Origin: Chromera velia
Lineage: Eukaryota > Sar > Chromeraceae
Reading direction: 5' to 3'
DNA length: 60,843 nt
Assembly: GCA_018398765.1 (NCBI GenBank)
Contig: JAHBMJ010001151.1
Coordinates: 46,062 to 106,904, forward strand
Below, piece by piece: positions 21,201 through 34,900 of this stretch. The number at the start of each line of letters is the position of its first letter. Position 1 is the first letter of the stretch. The notes under the pieces were generated by a model, which did not search any database, had not been told where the DNA came from, and was given only the letters and a program-made list of their open reading frames with translations. A program made the position numbers and the translations under genes.

Positions 21201-22857
21201 GGGTCACTCGCAACGTCAGAGAGGAGGGCGCCTGGGTCTGCCCCCTCTGCTGCCACACTCCTTGCAGTCTCCCCCCCCAGAAGCAAATGCGCATCCCTCA
21301 GCAACACCACTGCCCCTCCGGCACGTTGGTGCCGTGCAAGAGCCATTGCCTGAGCAGTCACGTTTGTCTTCCGTCCTCGATTGCGAAGTACTGCAGATGC
21401 CCGCCTTTCGGGACCACACAATTCATTCAGTGCCGCCTTTCCTGTCCCGCCCTCCAGGCAGTGTACACCGAGACCCCTCTCCCAAAGGTCAATTGCACTT
21501 ATTTCCACAACCGACGACGCGCCGGCCTCCTCTGCCAGACAGGCAGCAACGTCGAGGTAGTCACAAAAGTCCCTCTGTTCCAGAAGGACCACGACAGGAG
21601 ACGTGGCTGATGCCTGACCAGACCCCGAGAAGGTGGCGGTTTCTGGTGCTGTGAGGGAGGACATCGTCATGTGTTTCAATCCCAATGTTTCCAGGGGGCT
21701 TGCAGGCACTGCAGCTGCCTGGTCTTTGTCCTTGTCCTTCCCCACTCCAAACCCGACCTTTGCACCCCTTCCTGCATCCCCCCTCATACCTCCGATCGGG
21801 CTTCCACCAGCAGCAACGCTCTCGTCCAAACAAAGTTTCCTCAAAAAGAGAAGACGCGAACAGAGGTAGGGCACTCCTGCTAACGGTTTTGAGAGAGGAC
21901 TCAGCAGCCCTCCCTGCAAAGCGAGACTTTTCCCCTCAGCGGACCCAAACACTGGACTGTCTGCGATGTGAGCCAGAGCAGATGGCACCACCAGCTCCGG
22001 ACAGATTGCTCGGACGAAGAGAAGGTGAAGGAGCGCATTGCACCCCCATGGTAAGGCAGGAACAGCATTATCGTCGTCGGAGTCCTCGACTTCCAAGGAA
22101 GCCAGGAGGTCAACAGGAAGACGGGGCTCCCAGGTCGATAGATATGGGGGTGTGCTGCTGGGAAGGTTGACTTCAAGTCGGTTACCTGGAATCACCCCTG
22201 ACTGCGTGACTGTCACCCCTGGCGGTCTCACTCCTGCTGGCACTGTCCCTCCATGTGCTCCTCCACTCTTTTCTTTCGGTTCACCCCCGACAAGCCCAGC
22301 AGATGCTAAGGCAATTCGCAGCTCATCTGCCCAATCTGAAAAGATCTGCGGACTGTCTTTGAGCGCCTTCTCAATGCGTGCGTCAATCCCGAAGCGCTTC
22401 AAAGAAGTGTCAAGAAGGTCAAAGAGACGCAAGGCGGGAAGGACCAAAGGGGTTTCAATCGGCCACAGATGGTCTGCATCGTCGTCGAAGAGATCCTCTC
22501 CGAGGAGAGGGCCAAAAAGGGCGCGGTCAGATTTTCCCTTCCCCTTTCCCCCCCTTGCAGAAGTACTTCCTCCGTCTCCTTCCCCCCCGTCTTCTCCCAG
22601 ATCTATCCCGCCGTCCCCGTGTCTTGCTGTGTCACTTGTTCGCACCCGCCGTGGAAGTCTCAGAGCACTGAAGGGCAGTTGCTGGGGGAACGCAGGGGAG
22701 AACTCAAGACTCGTCGTCAGAAGGGACCAGAGCTGCATGGATGGACACAAAGCAGAGAGACATGCGCTAAGTTGTCTGTGTTGTCAGTTTCCCGAGGCAG
22801 ATGGACAGATAGGCAAGTAGGCAGGCAGAGAGAGAGAGAGAGAGAGAGAGAAAGAGG

Positions 22858-22902
<45 letters not shown>

Positions 22903-25900
22903 ACGCACAGATAGTAACAAGAAAGACGACATTCGAGACACCCAGAGAGAGGGAAGCAGGAAAGCAGACAGATTTCAACGCTTCCTTTGTGACCCAAAAC
23001 TTCAATGAAGCTCTGTGCATGTACGTTGAAACAAAAGATTCCACAACCGCCACGAGGATCCAATCAGCGCAGAAGTTCGTGGAACAAACTAATGAGAGAA
23101 CCAAGATCGACGCACGCAATGTTTTTCCATCTCCTTACCGATCCTGCCATCACTTGTTCTGCCTCAAAGCAGCTCCAGGGAAGCCCAACAGCCCTCCCGA
23201 GTGCCAAACAGATCTGCCCCCTGCCCCACCCAGAGTCCCCTGTGTCTGCCCCTGTGGCAAGGAACCCGAAAAGCTCGGCCTCCAGACATTGCCCGAAAGA
23301 GTAACCTTGAGGTCCGACCACTTCGCTTCGCTGGATTGAAAGAAGAGGATTGTGACACCCCCCTCCACCCCCGCCACCCCCGGCCCCTCTTCCTCGTAGG
23401 CCTCCCCCCCCTCCCGCCTCCCCCCCTGAGTGGTCCGCCGCTAGATTTTTGAAAGTCAATTTTGCTTGACAAAGCGCCAGCCGGAGGAGGGTCTGCAGGC
23501 ATGCAGAACAAAAATATGAAGTGATTCAAAGATCTCTGCAAAGAAAAAAGAAGCGTGGACCTGAAAGAATTGAGGAGCAGAACGCTGGCTGGAAAAATTC
23601 TTTCCTGATCGCGGTTGCTACATGCATTGCCTCATGCATTTCTCTACCGCCTCCTTTGAGGACTTACCAAAAACTGAGGGAGAGTGCCAGAAGACGTCGC
23701 TGCACCGCCTGCGTTCTCGGCATCCCCTACCAACTGCCACAGCATGTACATCTTCATGGTCCTCTGAACCGTCCCTCCCGCTCTGTCTACCAACAAAGCT
23801 GCTGCCTCCTCCTCTGTCTGGAGACTTTGTTGAAGCTGTTGTCTTGCGTCCTCCAATCGCCTCTTTCGTCGAGAGAGCAGACGTTGGACACTGGCCTCGT
23901 CGGGCCACTGAGAAGCCTTCGGGGCACGCGCTTGTCCTGGTACAGCTTTAATCCTCTGAGCCCCTCCTCCCTCTCCCATTTCTCCACAGAGACACATCTC
24001 TGCTGGCGTGAGGAGAACGGGCACCCCCGCGGGGGGGGGGACGAAAAGGCGCACAGATTGAGGAACAGCGGGTGTCGTGGGAGAATCCTGGGGGGCGCGT
24101 CTGATGGCGAGTGGAAGTTCCATTCTTCCCCCTGCTCCTGCTCCCCCTTCTGAGGACACGACTGCAGCAGCAGAGGCACTCGGCAGATCTGGTGACAGGA
24201 TCTCGGGGGTGAGGATCCCCCCATGTCCCCCTGCTGAGGGGGGGATCACAGAGGCTCCTGGTCCGTCTCCACCGTCAGGCATCACAGGGCGCATGAACTT
24301 TGCAGCACAGACGAGGACATCAAGAAGCCGGTCCTCGGCCAACCGTTCGGCAAGAGAGAATCTGACCACTGATCGGAGCTGCATGCATGACACCAATTTG
24401 AAGAGGGCTGAAAGACTGCTGCTGAGCATGAATGTAGGTGCACAGTGAAACTTTAAGGGTGATGATCAGAATTCGAAATCCATTGAGCCAAGATGAAAAG
24501 TCAAAATGGGGAAGATTGAAGTACGAAAAGTCTGTCTACGAGAGGAGAAGCACAAAAAAAAAGTGCGAGAAACAAACGAGATTGAATTTGACAGAACAGT
24601 TTGTACAATCCCTTTGACAGTCACACCGACTGCCCTTGTGTCAACCATCGCTTCCGCAGTTCTCGACATCTTTTGGAGACCTAAGTTTGTTTTCTTTTAA
24701 TTCACTAACCATTGAATGCATGGCAGGTCACTCACTTCTGCCGTGATTCCAATACATGCCCCACTGACCACTTCTCCATAGTATTCTGTGCAATCCTTCC
24801 TCTCAGTCTTCATCACCTCCCACAGAGTAAGGGAAGCAAAGCCCATGGGGCCGAGGATGAAATTGACCATGTTCGTGTGAGGACAGAGGAATTTGGGAGG
24901 CGCACTTGTTGGACCTCTGAGGGAACAGGGCGAGCAGACGACGAACAGGCGGAAGTTGGGGTGCCATGCCACCGTCTCGTGAGAGAGTCCCAAGAGAATC
25001 TCCTCATTCATTGATGCATCAATCTCCCCTGATGTCGGCACAGAGAGAATGTGAGCAACAGTCTCGGAAGGTTCCCAATCAGGCGAACACACAGACCGCC
25101 CCACACCTTTCGAGACCATTGTCGGTTGCAGCTGTGACTGAGGACGCGAGGATCTCCGTTCTGTGTGGAGGCTCAGGTGAGTGAGAGCCTCGGATATCAT
25201 GGACGGTGGCGCAGTCAGATTTGCATGTGATTGCGCTCCTCCCACAGGCCCCCATGCGGTCGAGACTGCTGTGGCGAGGTTCTCTGTGGAGGCGGGTGCA
25301 GCGCCGGGATGGCCGCCTGCTCCCCCAGGCTGCTCTCTGCTGTTTGTGGCAGACCTCAAGGGCCGAGTCTGTCTCTTGACAAGTGCCATCAAAATTCGGC
25401 AGCAAGCAATCCACTCCACCCCTCCAGAAACAGAGGACGACCCCGACTCCGCAGTGGCAGAAGGAGGAACGCAGGCCCCGCTATCATCGAGCGTCTGGAG
25501 CTCCCAGTCGCAGGCGGCGTTCCCTGCAGGCTCCACATGAACAATCAGGGGCGTTCCAGAATGCACACACATCTGCGCAATGCCTGCAAAGGACGAAGCA
25601 GAGAGGTCCTGGCCACACAGAGAGAACTCCATGAAGGCCGCCTCCCTTTGGTTGTCTCCCGTCAGAGGCACTCCAACACTCTTTCTAGTATTCGGATCAA
25701 GAAAGATCGATCCCGAGCCACTCGCAGCGTCGCTTCCTCTCGGGTTACTTTCCGGTCCCGTTTGGGGCGTCACCTTCCCTCCAGCCCCTTGCCCCCCCTT
25801 GGTGTTGCCTCTCCCTCCAGCCTCTGCAGCCACATCACACATCTGCTCTAGGAAGGTCTCGGCAGTCAGGGTTCTGTGAAGCCACCTGAGCCCGTACCCG

Positions 25901-28900
25901 TGCGGATCGATGATCAACGGAGGGCGCCAGGACGGTGTGGGCACAGATGGCAACATTGCACTTGGTGAAAAAGGGTCTGCTGGGGGAGGAAGGAGGGAGG
26001 AAGGGAAACGTGAAAGAATCCCCCCCGCCCCTGACGGGAGCAAAAAACTTCCAAGGACCCCAAACGCCTTATCCACGCTCAGAGAGTCTGCGGGAAGACC
26101 CCAGAGTCCCTGCCACCTCATCACAAGGTCACGAGCAGATCCGATTATTCGGCTCTTTTTTGCTTCCTTCCCTCCTCTTGTGGCAGGATGCGCCCCAGAG
26201 TTGCTCGCCCCCCTGTTGCCTGCAGCAAGCCCGAGGCCGACTGGGGGCATTTTTGAGAGGATCCCGTGAAAGGGCAGCGCCATCGGTAGCCCTCCCCCTT
26301 CACGTGCGCTGAGGAGCTCTGCCCATGTGGCTAGACAGGCCTCTCTGTAGGGGGCCGGGAAGGGTCCCAAGAGGGCGAGAGAGGCCGCAGCGACCAACGA
26401 GTCCCCAGCAAGGAAGTGGAGAGAGAGCGCAGACCGGTGCCTCTGCTGATGGAGAGATGTCTGAAAACACACACGCACACACATATCCATACACAAAAGT
26501 GTAGAAAGAGGAACAAATTAAGAATGAGCTTCTGCTCAAAAGTGCTGTTGCACTGCCATAATCATGACATTCCTCCCGCATTTTCTTTTTTTCGGCAGAT
26601 GGTCGCTCTGTCAGCTAACAAAGATGCCTCTCAAGGACGAAAGATGCAGAAGGAAGACCCACTTCAGTGAAAGAAAAAGGCACGCAGAAGTTGGAGGGAC
26701 GAGAGAGAAAGCAGTCAGGAGACAGGTGGAGGCACTGGTATGAATGAAGTCGAAAGGCTTGATAGGACTTTCTTTCTTCGGAGAATACAAATCTTTCTTT
26801 AGGGGGTGAAAAAAGAGGCGAACAGCGACCATGCCTGCTTTTCCTTCGAGCTCAGAGTAGCACGGAAGTACGCATGAAAAGTGTGTGCAATTGAGAGAGG
26901 ACACTGAAGCAAAACAGAACTAAAGTTTGAAAGAGGGAGAGAGGGAGAGAGAGAGAGAGAGAGAGAGAGCCCGGAATGAAGAGCAAAACCGTGCAACTGA
27001 CTCACTGACTCACTGACTGACTCACTGACTCACTGACTCACTGACTGACTGACCACAAGTTCCGTTCCGTCAGCGAGCATCCTTGTCATTTTGTCCATCA
27101 GAGCGATCACTGCGGTCAACGTGGCCTCGATCCTTTTCTTTTCATCTGTCACTAGTGCCTGCTCTTCTTGAGCCGACGTCAGATCTTCTACTGCCAACTC
27201 CACTCTCTTTTCCCCTTTCTCTATGATATCCATGGCTTCCTTATATTCCTCTTCCGCCGCCTTCCACACATTCTCGGCTTCCTCAATTTGAAGAAAAGCA
27301 TCAAACCCGGCCTCCACTCGAAGCACCCACGAAGCGAGGACGCGCCACACCTGTTGAGCCCCCGTGGCGGCGGCTGTGCGGAAATCGACAGACGCCAATC
27401 CTCCCGGACCCTTCACGAGATTGCAGATGTACGTGGCTTGGCTCTTCAAAGGAGGTTCGTCATCCAGATGAGTCGAGACGCTTTGGAGACGCTTCATGAA
27501 CTTTTTATACCCCAGTTTGAGGAGCTTCGGACCTGTGAAGAGACTCCAAAAGTCGGAGGGCTCATAAGTCCAAGGAGGGTCAATATTCCCGTTGGCAGGA
27601 GTTTGGCCCTGCTGGGTTTGAAGCTGCATCTGTTGTTGCAGAAAGGCCGCACTCATGATCGATCCCTTCGGACTGGCCCTGGTGCCCAGTCGGGGCGAGG
27701 CTGGAAGTTCGGGGGGCGGGTCCTCAGGAGCTGCTAAGTTTGTTTCTTTGCCCCCTTTTTTGTCTGTACCTGAAGAAGCCTTCTGGGCGCCTCCAGTTGG
27801 GCCCTGTCCCTTCCCTCCCCTTCTCGTCCCACTGCTATCCCCCCCTCCTGAAATCTTCGGCCGTCTGTTGAACGTCGCGACAATTATGGCAGCTACAGCA
27901 ACCCTCTGCAATTTGAAAAGATTCATGCAGAACATACAGAGACAGAGACAGACACATGCATGAGCATCTGGTGTACCAATATACAAAGAAAAAAAAAAGG
28001 CAAGCAAGCCAGTCAGAAAGGAAGAGAACAGGAAAGCAAGCAAGCGGGCAAGGAAAACGAGAGAGAAAACAAGAAAACAAACAGGCGAACAAGAAAACAG
28101 GCGAGCAAGAAAGAAGGAAACAGAGACCAAAACAAAGAAAGACAGACAGACAGAGAAAGAAAGGAAGAGACAGACAGACAGACACACAGAGAAAGGAAGG
28201 AAGGAAGAAAGAAAAAAAAAAAGAAAGAAAGAAAGAAAGAAAGAAAGGAACAAACAAAGAAAGGAACAAACAAAGAAAGAAAGAAAGAAAGAAAGAAAGA
28301 AGGAAAGAGAGAGAGAAAACGAAAAAAGAAAAAACAGGAAGAAAGAAGAAGAAAGAGAGAATAGAAAGAAAGAGCAGAAAGTTGGATGACCTACTTCCGG
28401 GTGATTCGCTGTATTTTTCATTGCTGCCTCCACTTCCTTCACTTCGCTTGGGGTGGTGCCAAATTGCCCCACTCCCTCTGCTGCGATTTCTTCCGCCTCC
28501 TTCCACTTTTGTCCAACAGTTTGGGTCAGTTGATCAAGATGTGACTTTGCCTTCTCCATCGAGACCCTCGTTCTCAAAACTGTACTTGTGTCTAGTTTTG
28601 CAAGGTCCTCTCTGGCTGCTGCCTCACGCTCAACTGCACGAATCACGCGTCGCTCCACTGCTGCCAGATCCGAATCCAGTTTGGAGACTGCCTTCGATTT
28701 TTCCTTCTGCAATTCTTTCAACTGCTCAAGTCGCTTCTCGACCTCAGAGGCAGTCTCCATGGCTGAGTCTGCACGTCGTATGTCCCGCACTGCAAAGGCG
28801 AGTCGCTGTGGAAGGATTGAAGCAAAGAGGTCTACCATATGAAGGAACGAACTGACTCCCGCGGCCTGGAGACCGTGGCTCTCTGCCATGATTCGTTCAT

Positions 28901-31900
28901 CATAAAAAGGATTAGGGAGATACCATCCTTCATACCGATTGGACACAGGCCCTGTGGAGATCCTCATCGGGTTCCAATCCGACTGCACTCCCAAAGAAGT
29001 CGTCGGAGACGGCTCTCCCTCCCCGAACAGAGGCGTGGCAACAGCAACAGACCGTCTCCAGTCGGTGAAGCTCTCCACCTTTGGATTCACCGACTCGCTT
29101 CCCTTTCCACTCGAGGCAGACCCCCCCTTTTCCGACTCCTTTGGCTGACTGCCTCTCTGGACTGATGAGGCCTCTGAGAACACTCTCACCGGGCCGTCTC
29201 CCCCCCCGGACGCCTGGACTCCCACTTGGCGGAATGAGACGGAACGCGAGGGGGACTGAGAGGGGGAGATGGAGGGAGCTGCGGACGTCTGCGTGACAGA
29301 ATCACCTCCGTGAGCGGGGGAAATGAAAGCCCCAGAGTGCTGGAATAGATGAAGCAGAGACGGCATACCTTCCCCTGAATGATCTGTGTGGTCTCCCCCT
29401 CCTTTCAATCCCGCATTGTGCTGCCACTGGGATACAAGAGCCAGACGACACAGGGGATCCGCTCTGAGTTTGAGAACATCTGCAGCAACATGCTTACAGA
29501 CCAGAGACTCTAACGCACCCGCGGCGTGTGCAGCAACGCCTGCGGTTGTGGCAGCGCTCGGATTGAAGAGCAAAGAGGACCCGGGAAGCGTCTGGGCGTG
29601 TATCAAATGTTCCCTTCCTTCACCTGCAAACGCATCACTTTTTCCCCTTTCTCTACTCTTCTCTTGTTGAGTCTTTTCAGATTGTTCTTTAGAGTTTTCT
29701 TCTCCGTCTCCCTCTTTTTCCGCCTCGTTCGTGTCCTCTCCTGAAGTCTCCCGGACAATCCCCTCCTCCTCCCCTTCTACAGCTGGGGCCTCTTCCGGAT
29801 GGACTCCTGCTGTTGCATCGGGCTCTGGATTTTCGGAAGGACGCGGGTTCTCCTGGCCTTGATCTGTTCCCTTGTTTTCCTCCACTGCAGCCTGGGCTTG
29901 CTTCTGCTGCTCCTGTTGCTGTTGCTGATGTTCTGGCGATTGGGCCCGCTGAGCACCAGAAGGACCTACCTGAGGGGGAGTGGTTGCCTGCCGTTGCTGC
30001 GATTGCTGTTGCTGATGCTGGCGCTTGTGTAGGACAGTAGGTATGATGAGGGAAGCAGCAGCGTCTTTCTCAGCCTGCTTGGAGATCAACTCAGGTGACG
30101 GGGGGAGGCAGACAAGAGCACGGTAGACATGGAGGAGATTCTCAACAAAAAATGCAATCACGGTTTGATCAGGTGCCACTCTGACATTGTCCAACTCCAT
30201 GCGCAGCGTCTGCAAGGGAGACTGCCAAGCAGAAGAGTTCCCGTCCTCTTCTTGATCTGGGTCCGTGAGTCGGGCTCCTCCCAGTGGATCGTTCCACTCC
30301 TCCGTCACCAGATTCAACCGAAAGTCTCGGTCATCGATACACTGAGGGTGTTGTGGGGGAGGGGCGCGGTCGGCCCACAGGAGAGATTGGCGCATGAGGT
30401 CGACATCACAGAAGGCTCGGAGACGCTCCTTTGCAATTAAATGAAGCGTGGTGTCTGTCAACGGACCAAAGAAAAGTCGTTGGACAAAAGGGGCTTTGAG
30501 AAAGGGGAAGAAAGGCGAGGCACTTCCGAGAGGGCCCCCGACAAATCGGTCGATTCCGCCGCTCCCACATCCACCCCCTCTTGAAACAATGACGATGCGA
30601 ATATGTGGAAGCACTAGAAGTTGAAGGGCAATAGCTCGAAGACTCTCTTTTGAAATCCAATGGGAGACCTTCAAATGAGGCGGAGGTGTAGCAGCTCCCA
30701 TGGAGAATTCGGATTCTCCCAGATCACGGTGAGAAATTGCCATCGCCTTCAATGCGCCGTGCGTAGAGCTTGCATTGTGCCTTGCCCGAGTGCCTCTTGC
30801 TCTTCTAGGAGAAACTCCAGAATCCTGGTGGCGCGGAGAGGACAGGGGGACCGCCAAAGACGTCTGCGGAGGCTGGATCGAGACAATTCCAGTGACATCG
30901 TCACACACCATCTGCCCGCTCAGTTGAGGGTCAAGAGGAGGTCCTGATGGGCCTCCTGGCAATGTTGGTGTCGGACCTCCACTCATCGCTACTGCGGTTG
31001 GGGGGGAAGGGGAGGAAGGCCCTCCTCCTTTTGCTTTTGTGGTCGCGTGTCTGGCAATTACCTTTCGGAGTGCGCTGCTGTCTGCTTCCTTCGTCAATTG
31101 TCTGCAAAGATCGAAAGTCTTATCGAGGCACTCACCCGCTGCTGCAACCAGCCCCTTTCCCTCCTCGGATGCCCAGTCATCCACCCGATTAAAGAGGCCC
31201 CAGAAAGGCGCGACACCCCCCAGCAGGTCTGCAAGCGACTCTTCAAGCAGCTGTGGAGCTCCGATGAGGTCCTCGGCATTGAGAGTGAGGACAATGGAGC
31301 TGGGTGAGGGCACACTCCCACCAGCACTGTTGGTCTTCTGTGCAAACGAAGGGGAGGCTGAGGTAGAATTGAGTTTTTCCTTCTCGCTGTGTTTCACCTG
31401 AGTATCCCACAGAGAAGTCAAACATTGCAGCAGCCGTCGGCGTGACCGTTCTGCATTCGGAAGCCCTGACACCGTCTCTGCCTTATCAGCTCCCCTCAGC
31501 ATGGCCTTGTAGGAAGATTGGAACCCTGTCGGCATATCCTTTTCGGGGGTCGCTGCTCTTGGGGGAGCTCCGGTTGACAGCCCGTGGGTTGAAGGGTCAA
31601 GGGATGTTGCAAGGTCCTCCATCAACCACTTCAAGTCGGGGGGACACTTGCGAAATTGGGAGACGACTGCTAAGCGGGAGCGCACGCGCGAGACGCCAAT
31701 TGCACACGCTTCTTTGACGACGTGCTGCAGCACAGAGCGAAGACGCTCCTTCACTTGTGCCTGCCTGGTGTCCTCCGCTTTTCTTGGACATGCGTGCACT
31801 GCCTGTGCCACCTGTCTGTGGAGTCGTCGCTCATCAATCGCGTCTCTCCACGCGTCTTCCCCTTCATATGCAAACTTTTCCAGATTCGACAGAGTCAACT

Positions 31901-34900
31901 GACAAGCAGATTCCACATCGAGGGTGAACACCTGAGCAGGTAGCGACATCAGGCGATGTCCCAAGAGGGTGCAGGCAAGGTGGAGCAGTGTGTGTTTTCC
32001 GCTCTCTGGAGGACCTGAGATGATCACACACCGCCCGTGGCTTGGAGCAGAGAGAGCAATCATTAGGCGAGAGAGACGAACCAGGAGAGAGGGGGAGAGA
32101 ACGACGTGGCGACCGGCCCTGTGGCCTCTGAAGGCAAGACAAATCCCCTCTCGGGCCCCCACGGGGCGTACAATTTCGTCGCCTGGATGGCTCCCTGTGC
32201 ACGCAAGAACGCCCACAGGGTCTTTACGGCACAGTGCTTCGATCCCTTTCCGGATCGCGTTCTTTCCAGCAGCTTCGTAGAAGAGACGGAACGAGGGAAA
32301 CAAGCAGCCTGAAGAAGAAGAGTCAGCCTGCTGACTGCTTTCTGGTGCTGTCGACCCAGGCTGCTTCAGTCCCCCATGGGCGGGCGTCTGTTGTTGTGGT
32401 GTCTGCCCTCCCGCCTCTGTCGTCACGCCAACTGGCATGAAGGACTCTCTATTATCCCTTTTTCCGCCTTGGATCGAACGACGGTGAGCGGCTGTTGAGC
32501 GTCGTGCAGGAGACGGACTCGGCTGCTTGACCAGTTGCGTGAGGGGTTGCAGGAAGGAGGGCAGACAGAGAGAGTTCGAGAGCTCCTCGGCCAACCGAGC
32601 GTCGGCCAAAATCTCAGACACTCCAACGGATACCTCTTCCATCGTTCCGTCCTCGTCCCCTCTCTTCAGACTGGTAGAGCCGTTCCGAGACTCTAGCAAT
32701 TCATCTGCCTCGCCCAGACAATATGCTCTTTCTTCTCGCAGCAGAGAGGAGAGCTCGGGAGCGAAGGATGTCTTGTGGCATTCTTGCAAAGATTCAAGCA
32801 GACGGTATCTGATTTCGCGGCTTGCCTGACGGACAGAAACGGGCAGAAGGCTACGCGCTGCCTCAGGAACTCCCGCCGCCTCTGCGACTGCTGGTGCGTG
32901 CCCTGCTGCTGCGAGTGTGTGCCAAAAAGGGATCAAGGCCTCTGTCATGGCGTCGCCCCACTGGACAATGAGCGCACGTGCAAGGTTGTTGATCATCTGC
33001 GTGTGTGCTCTCTGATCATGGTGCGGCTGTTTGGTGCCTGGTATATGAATGCGTTCGTCCCGAGCAGCGACGGGAGTCGGTGGGAGGTCGATTGAGGGTG
33101 TCTGTTGCAACGTCAGGCGGTTGAGGGGTCCAATTAGGTCTCCCAAAGTCCATGGAGGCTGCAAAACTGTAGAGCTTAGAAGAGTCGAGCCAGCAATGAG
33201 TCCACTTGCTGGAGGTGTGTGCTCTGTCGACTTTGGGATCTGCCAGGGGAATGCGAATTCCCTCGAGAGTCCTCCCAGACTCGACTCCGGAATGGCAGAG
33301 AGCTGCCTCGATAGGCTTTCGTGGAACTTCACTGTGGCTTCGCAAAGCGCTGACAGGTGATCAGCAATGTCAGTCGGCCACCCCATCAGAGCGGCATTGA
33401 ATGCCGATACTCCAAGGAAGATTCTGCTCATCGATGCAGAGTCGGTTTGACACAGAGGAAGGGCGAAGAAATGACGAAGAACCCTGTTGAAACCTTCAAG
33501 ACGCTCACATGGGAAAACATCACCCCTGCAGTCCAAATTCCGACACGAAACGATGAACCCCACACGGTCTACCCGTTTGAATGCCCTGCAGTTCATGGTC
33601 CCGGTAGGCAGTCGCGGTTTCTTGTCCTCTCCCGTCCCTCCCTTTTCTGAATCTAGAGGTCGGAGGGGGTACGCCCTTTCAATGTCCCGAGTTTGAAGGG
33701 ACCGACGATCAAGCCATCCCCCTAACTCTGCATATTGGCGGAACCACTCACCCAGCGCCTGCCCTCTACGACCTGCCAAGGGTTGAGAAGGGCCGAGAAA
33801 ACCCGGCCGACCTAACGGCGCCCCCCGGGCCCCCGACCCGCAACCTTCAGCCATGTCTTCGAGGGTGTGTGCGGGACCGCTTCCGCACTGCCCCCGGAGA
33901 GAATCCAGGTAGGGCTGGAGGCTGAGATCGTCGACCAAGAATAGGAGGTTTGACTTGCTTGGGGGTCTCCAGACTTTGCACCCAGGGGGACCCGCTTCCT
34001 CTAGGTGCCTCTCGACCCTTCCTTCGAGCTGACTGGCCGTCGAGTGGGGTGTCAGGCCAACAGAAGCAGTCAACCAAGACGGACGGCTCCGAGGATACAC
34101 CGTCTCAATCGGCAACCGCTTGCACGAACCTGCCAGAGGATCTCCCATCCAGTCACCATCACTCCATCGGGTGTTGTAGGGAGTCAGAATGGGGGAGGTT
34201 TCGGTCTCTTCATTTCCAGAACCCCCAGCAAGGACAAGAGAAGACGAGTGCATGAAACGAAATGCCACGGCCCGGAGCGTCTGGGACTTGCCGGACCCTG
34301 CGGGGCCGATCAGCAATGCAGGTGAGTGCCTTAGCGCAGGTAGGAGTGCTTGCAGGAGTGAATTGTTTCTCTCTGTCACCTCAGTGGGTATCTGCAGGGC
34401 CCCGAATCGCACAACATCGGGGGTCGAGGGGAACCTCGCAGACTGTGACTGGGGAGAGTGGGTCCATGGCACCCACGCTGTAGGCATCAGGTGGGACCTA
34501 GAACCTCCTCCACCTCCTCCGGCACTTCCGCCTCTGCAGTCAGACAGAAAGGAAGGACAAATCGAGGTGTTCGAAGATATTGACAGACTTTCCAGAGGAT
34601 GATAACTAGCTTTCATCTTGAGTGAAACTCATTTTCTAATACACATTTTCGACCTGCTTCTGTTCACGTCGCCTTCGAAGCCAGCGGCCATGAAACTACA
34701 AATCGCTATACAAGAAAACAAAAGCGGAACATAAGAACGAACGAACGAACGAACAAACGAACGAACGAACGAACGAACGCACGAACGAACGAACGAACAA
34801 ACGAAGGAAGGAAGGAAGGAGGGAAGGAAAGAAGGAAGGAGCGAAAGAAAAGGACCATAGAAGACAGGAAAAGGGTACTCTTAGAACAAAAGAAATCCAC

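Noticed and set aside
27956-28855. 299-codon plus-strand Lys/Glu/Arg-rich frame
   Set aside because: It arises from the GAAA tract of intron 12 and the antisense of the stalk coiled coil.
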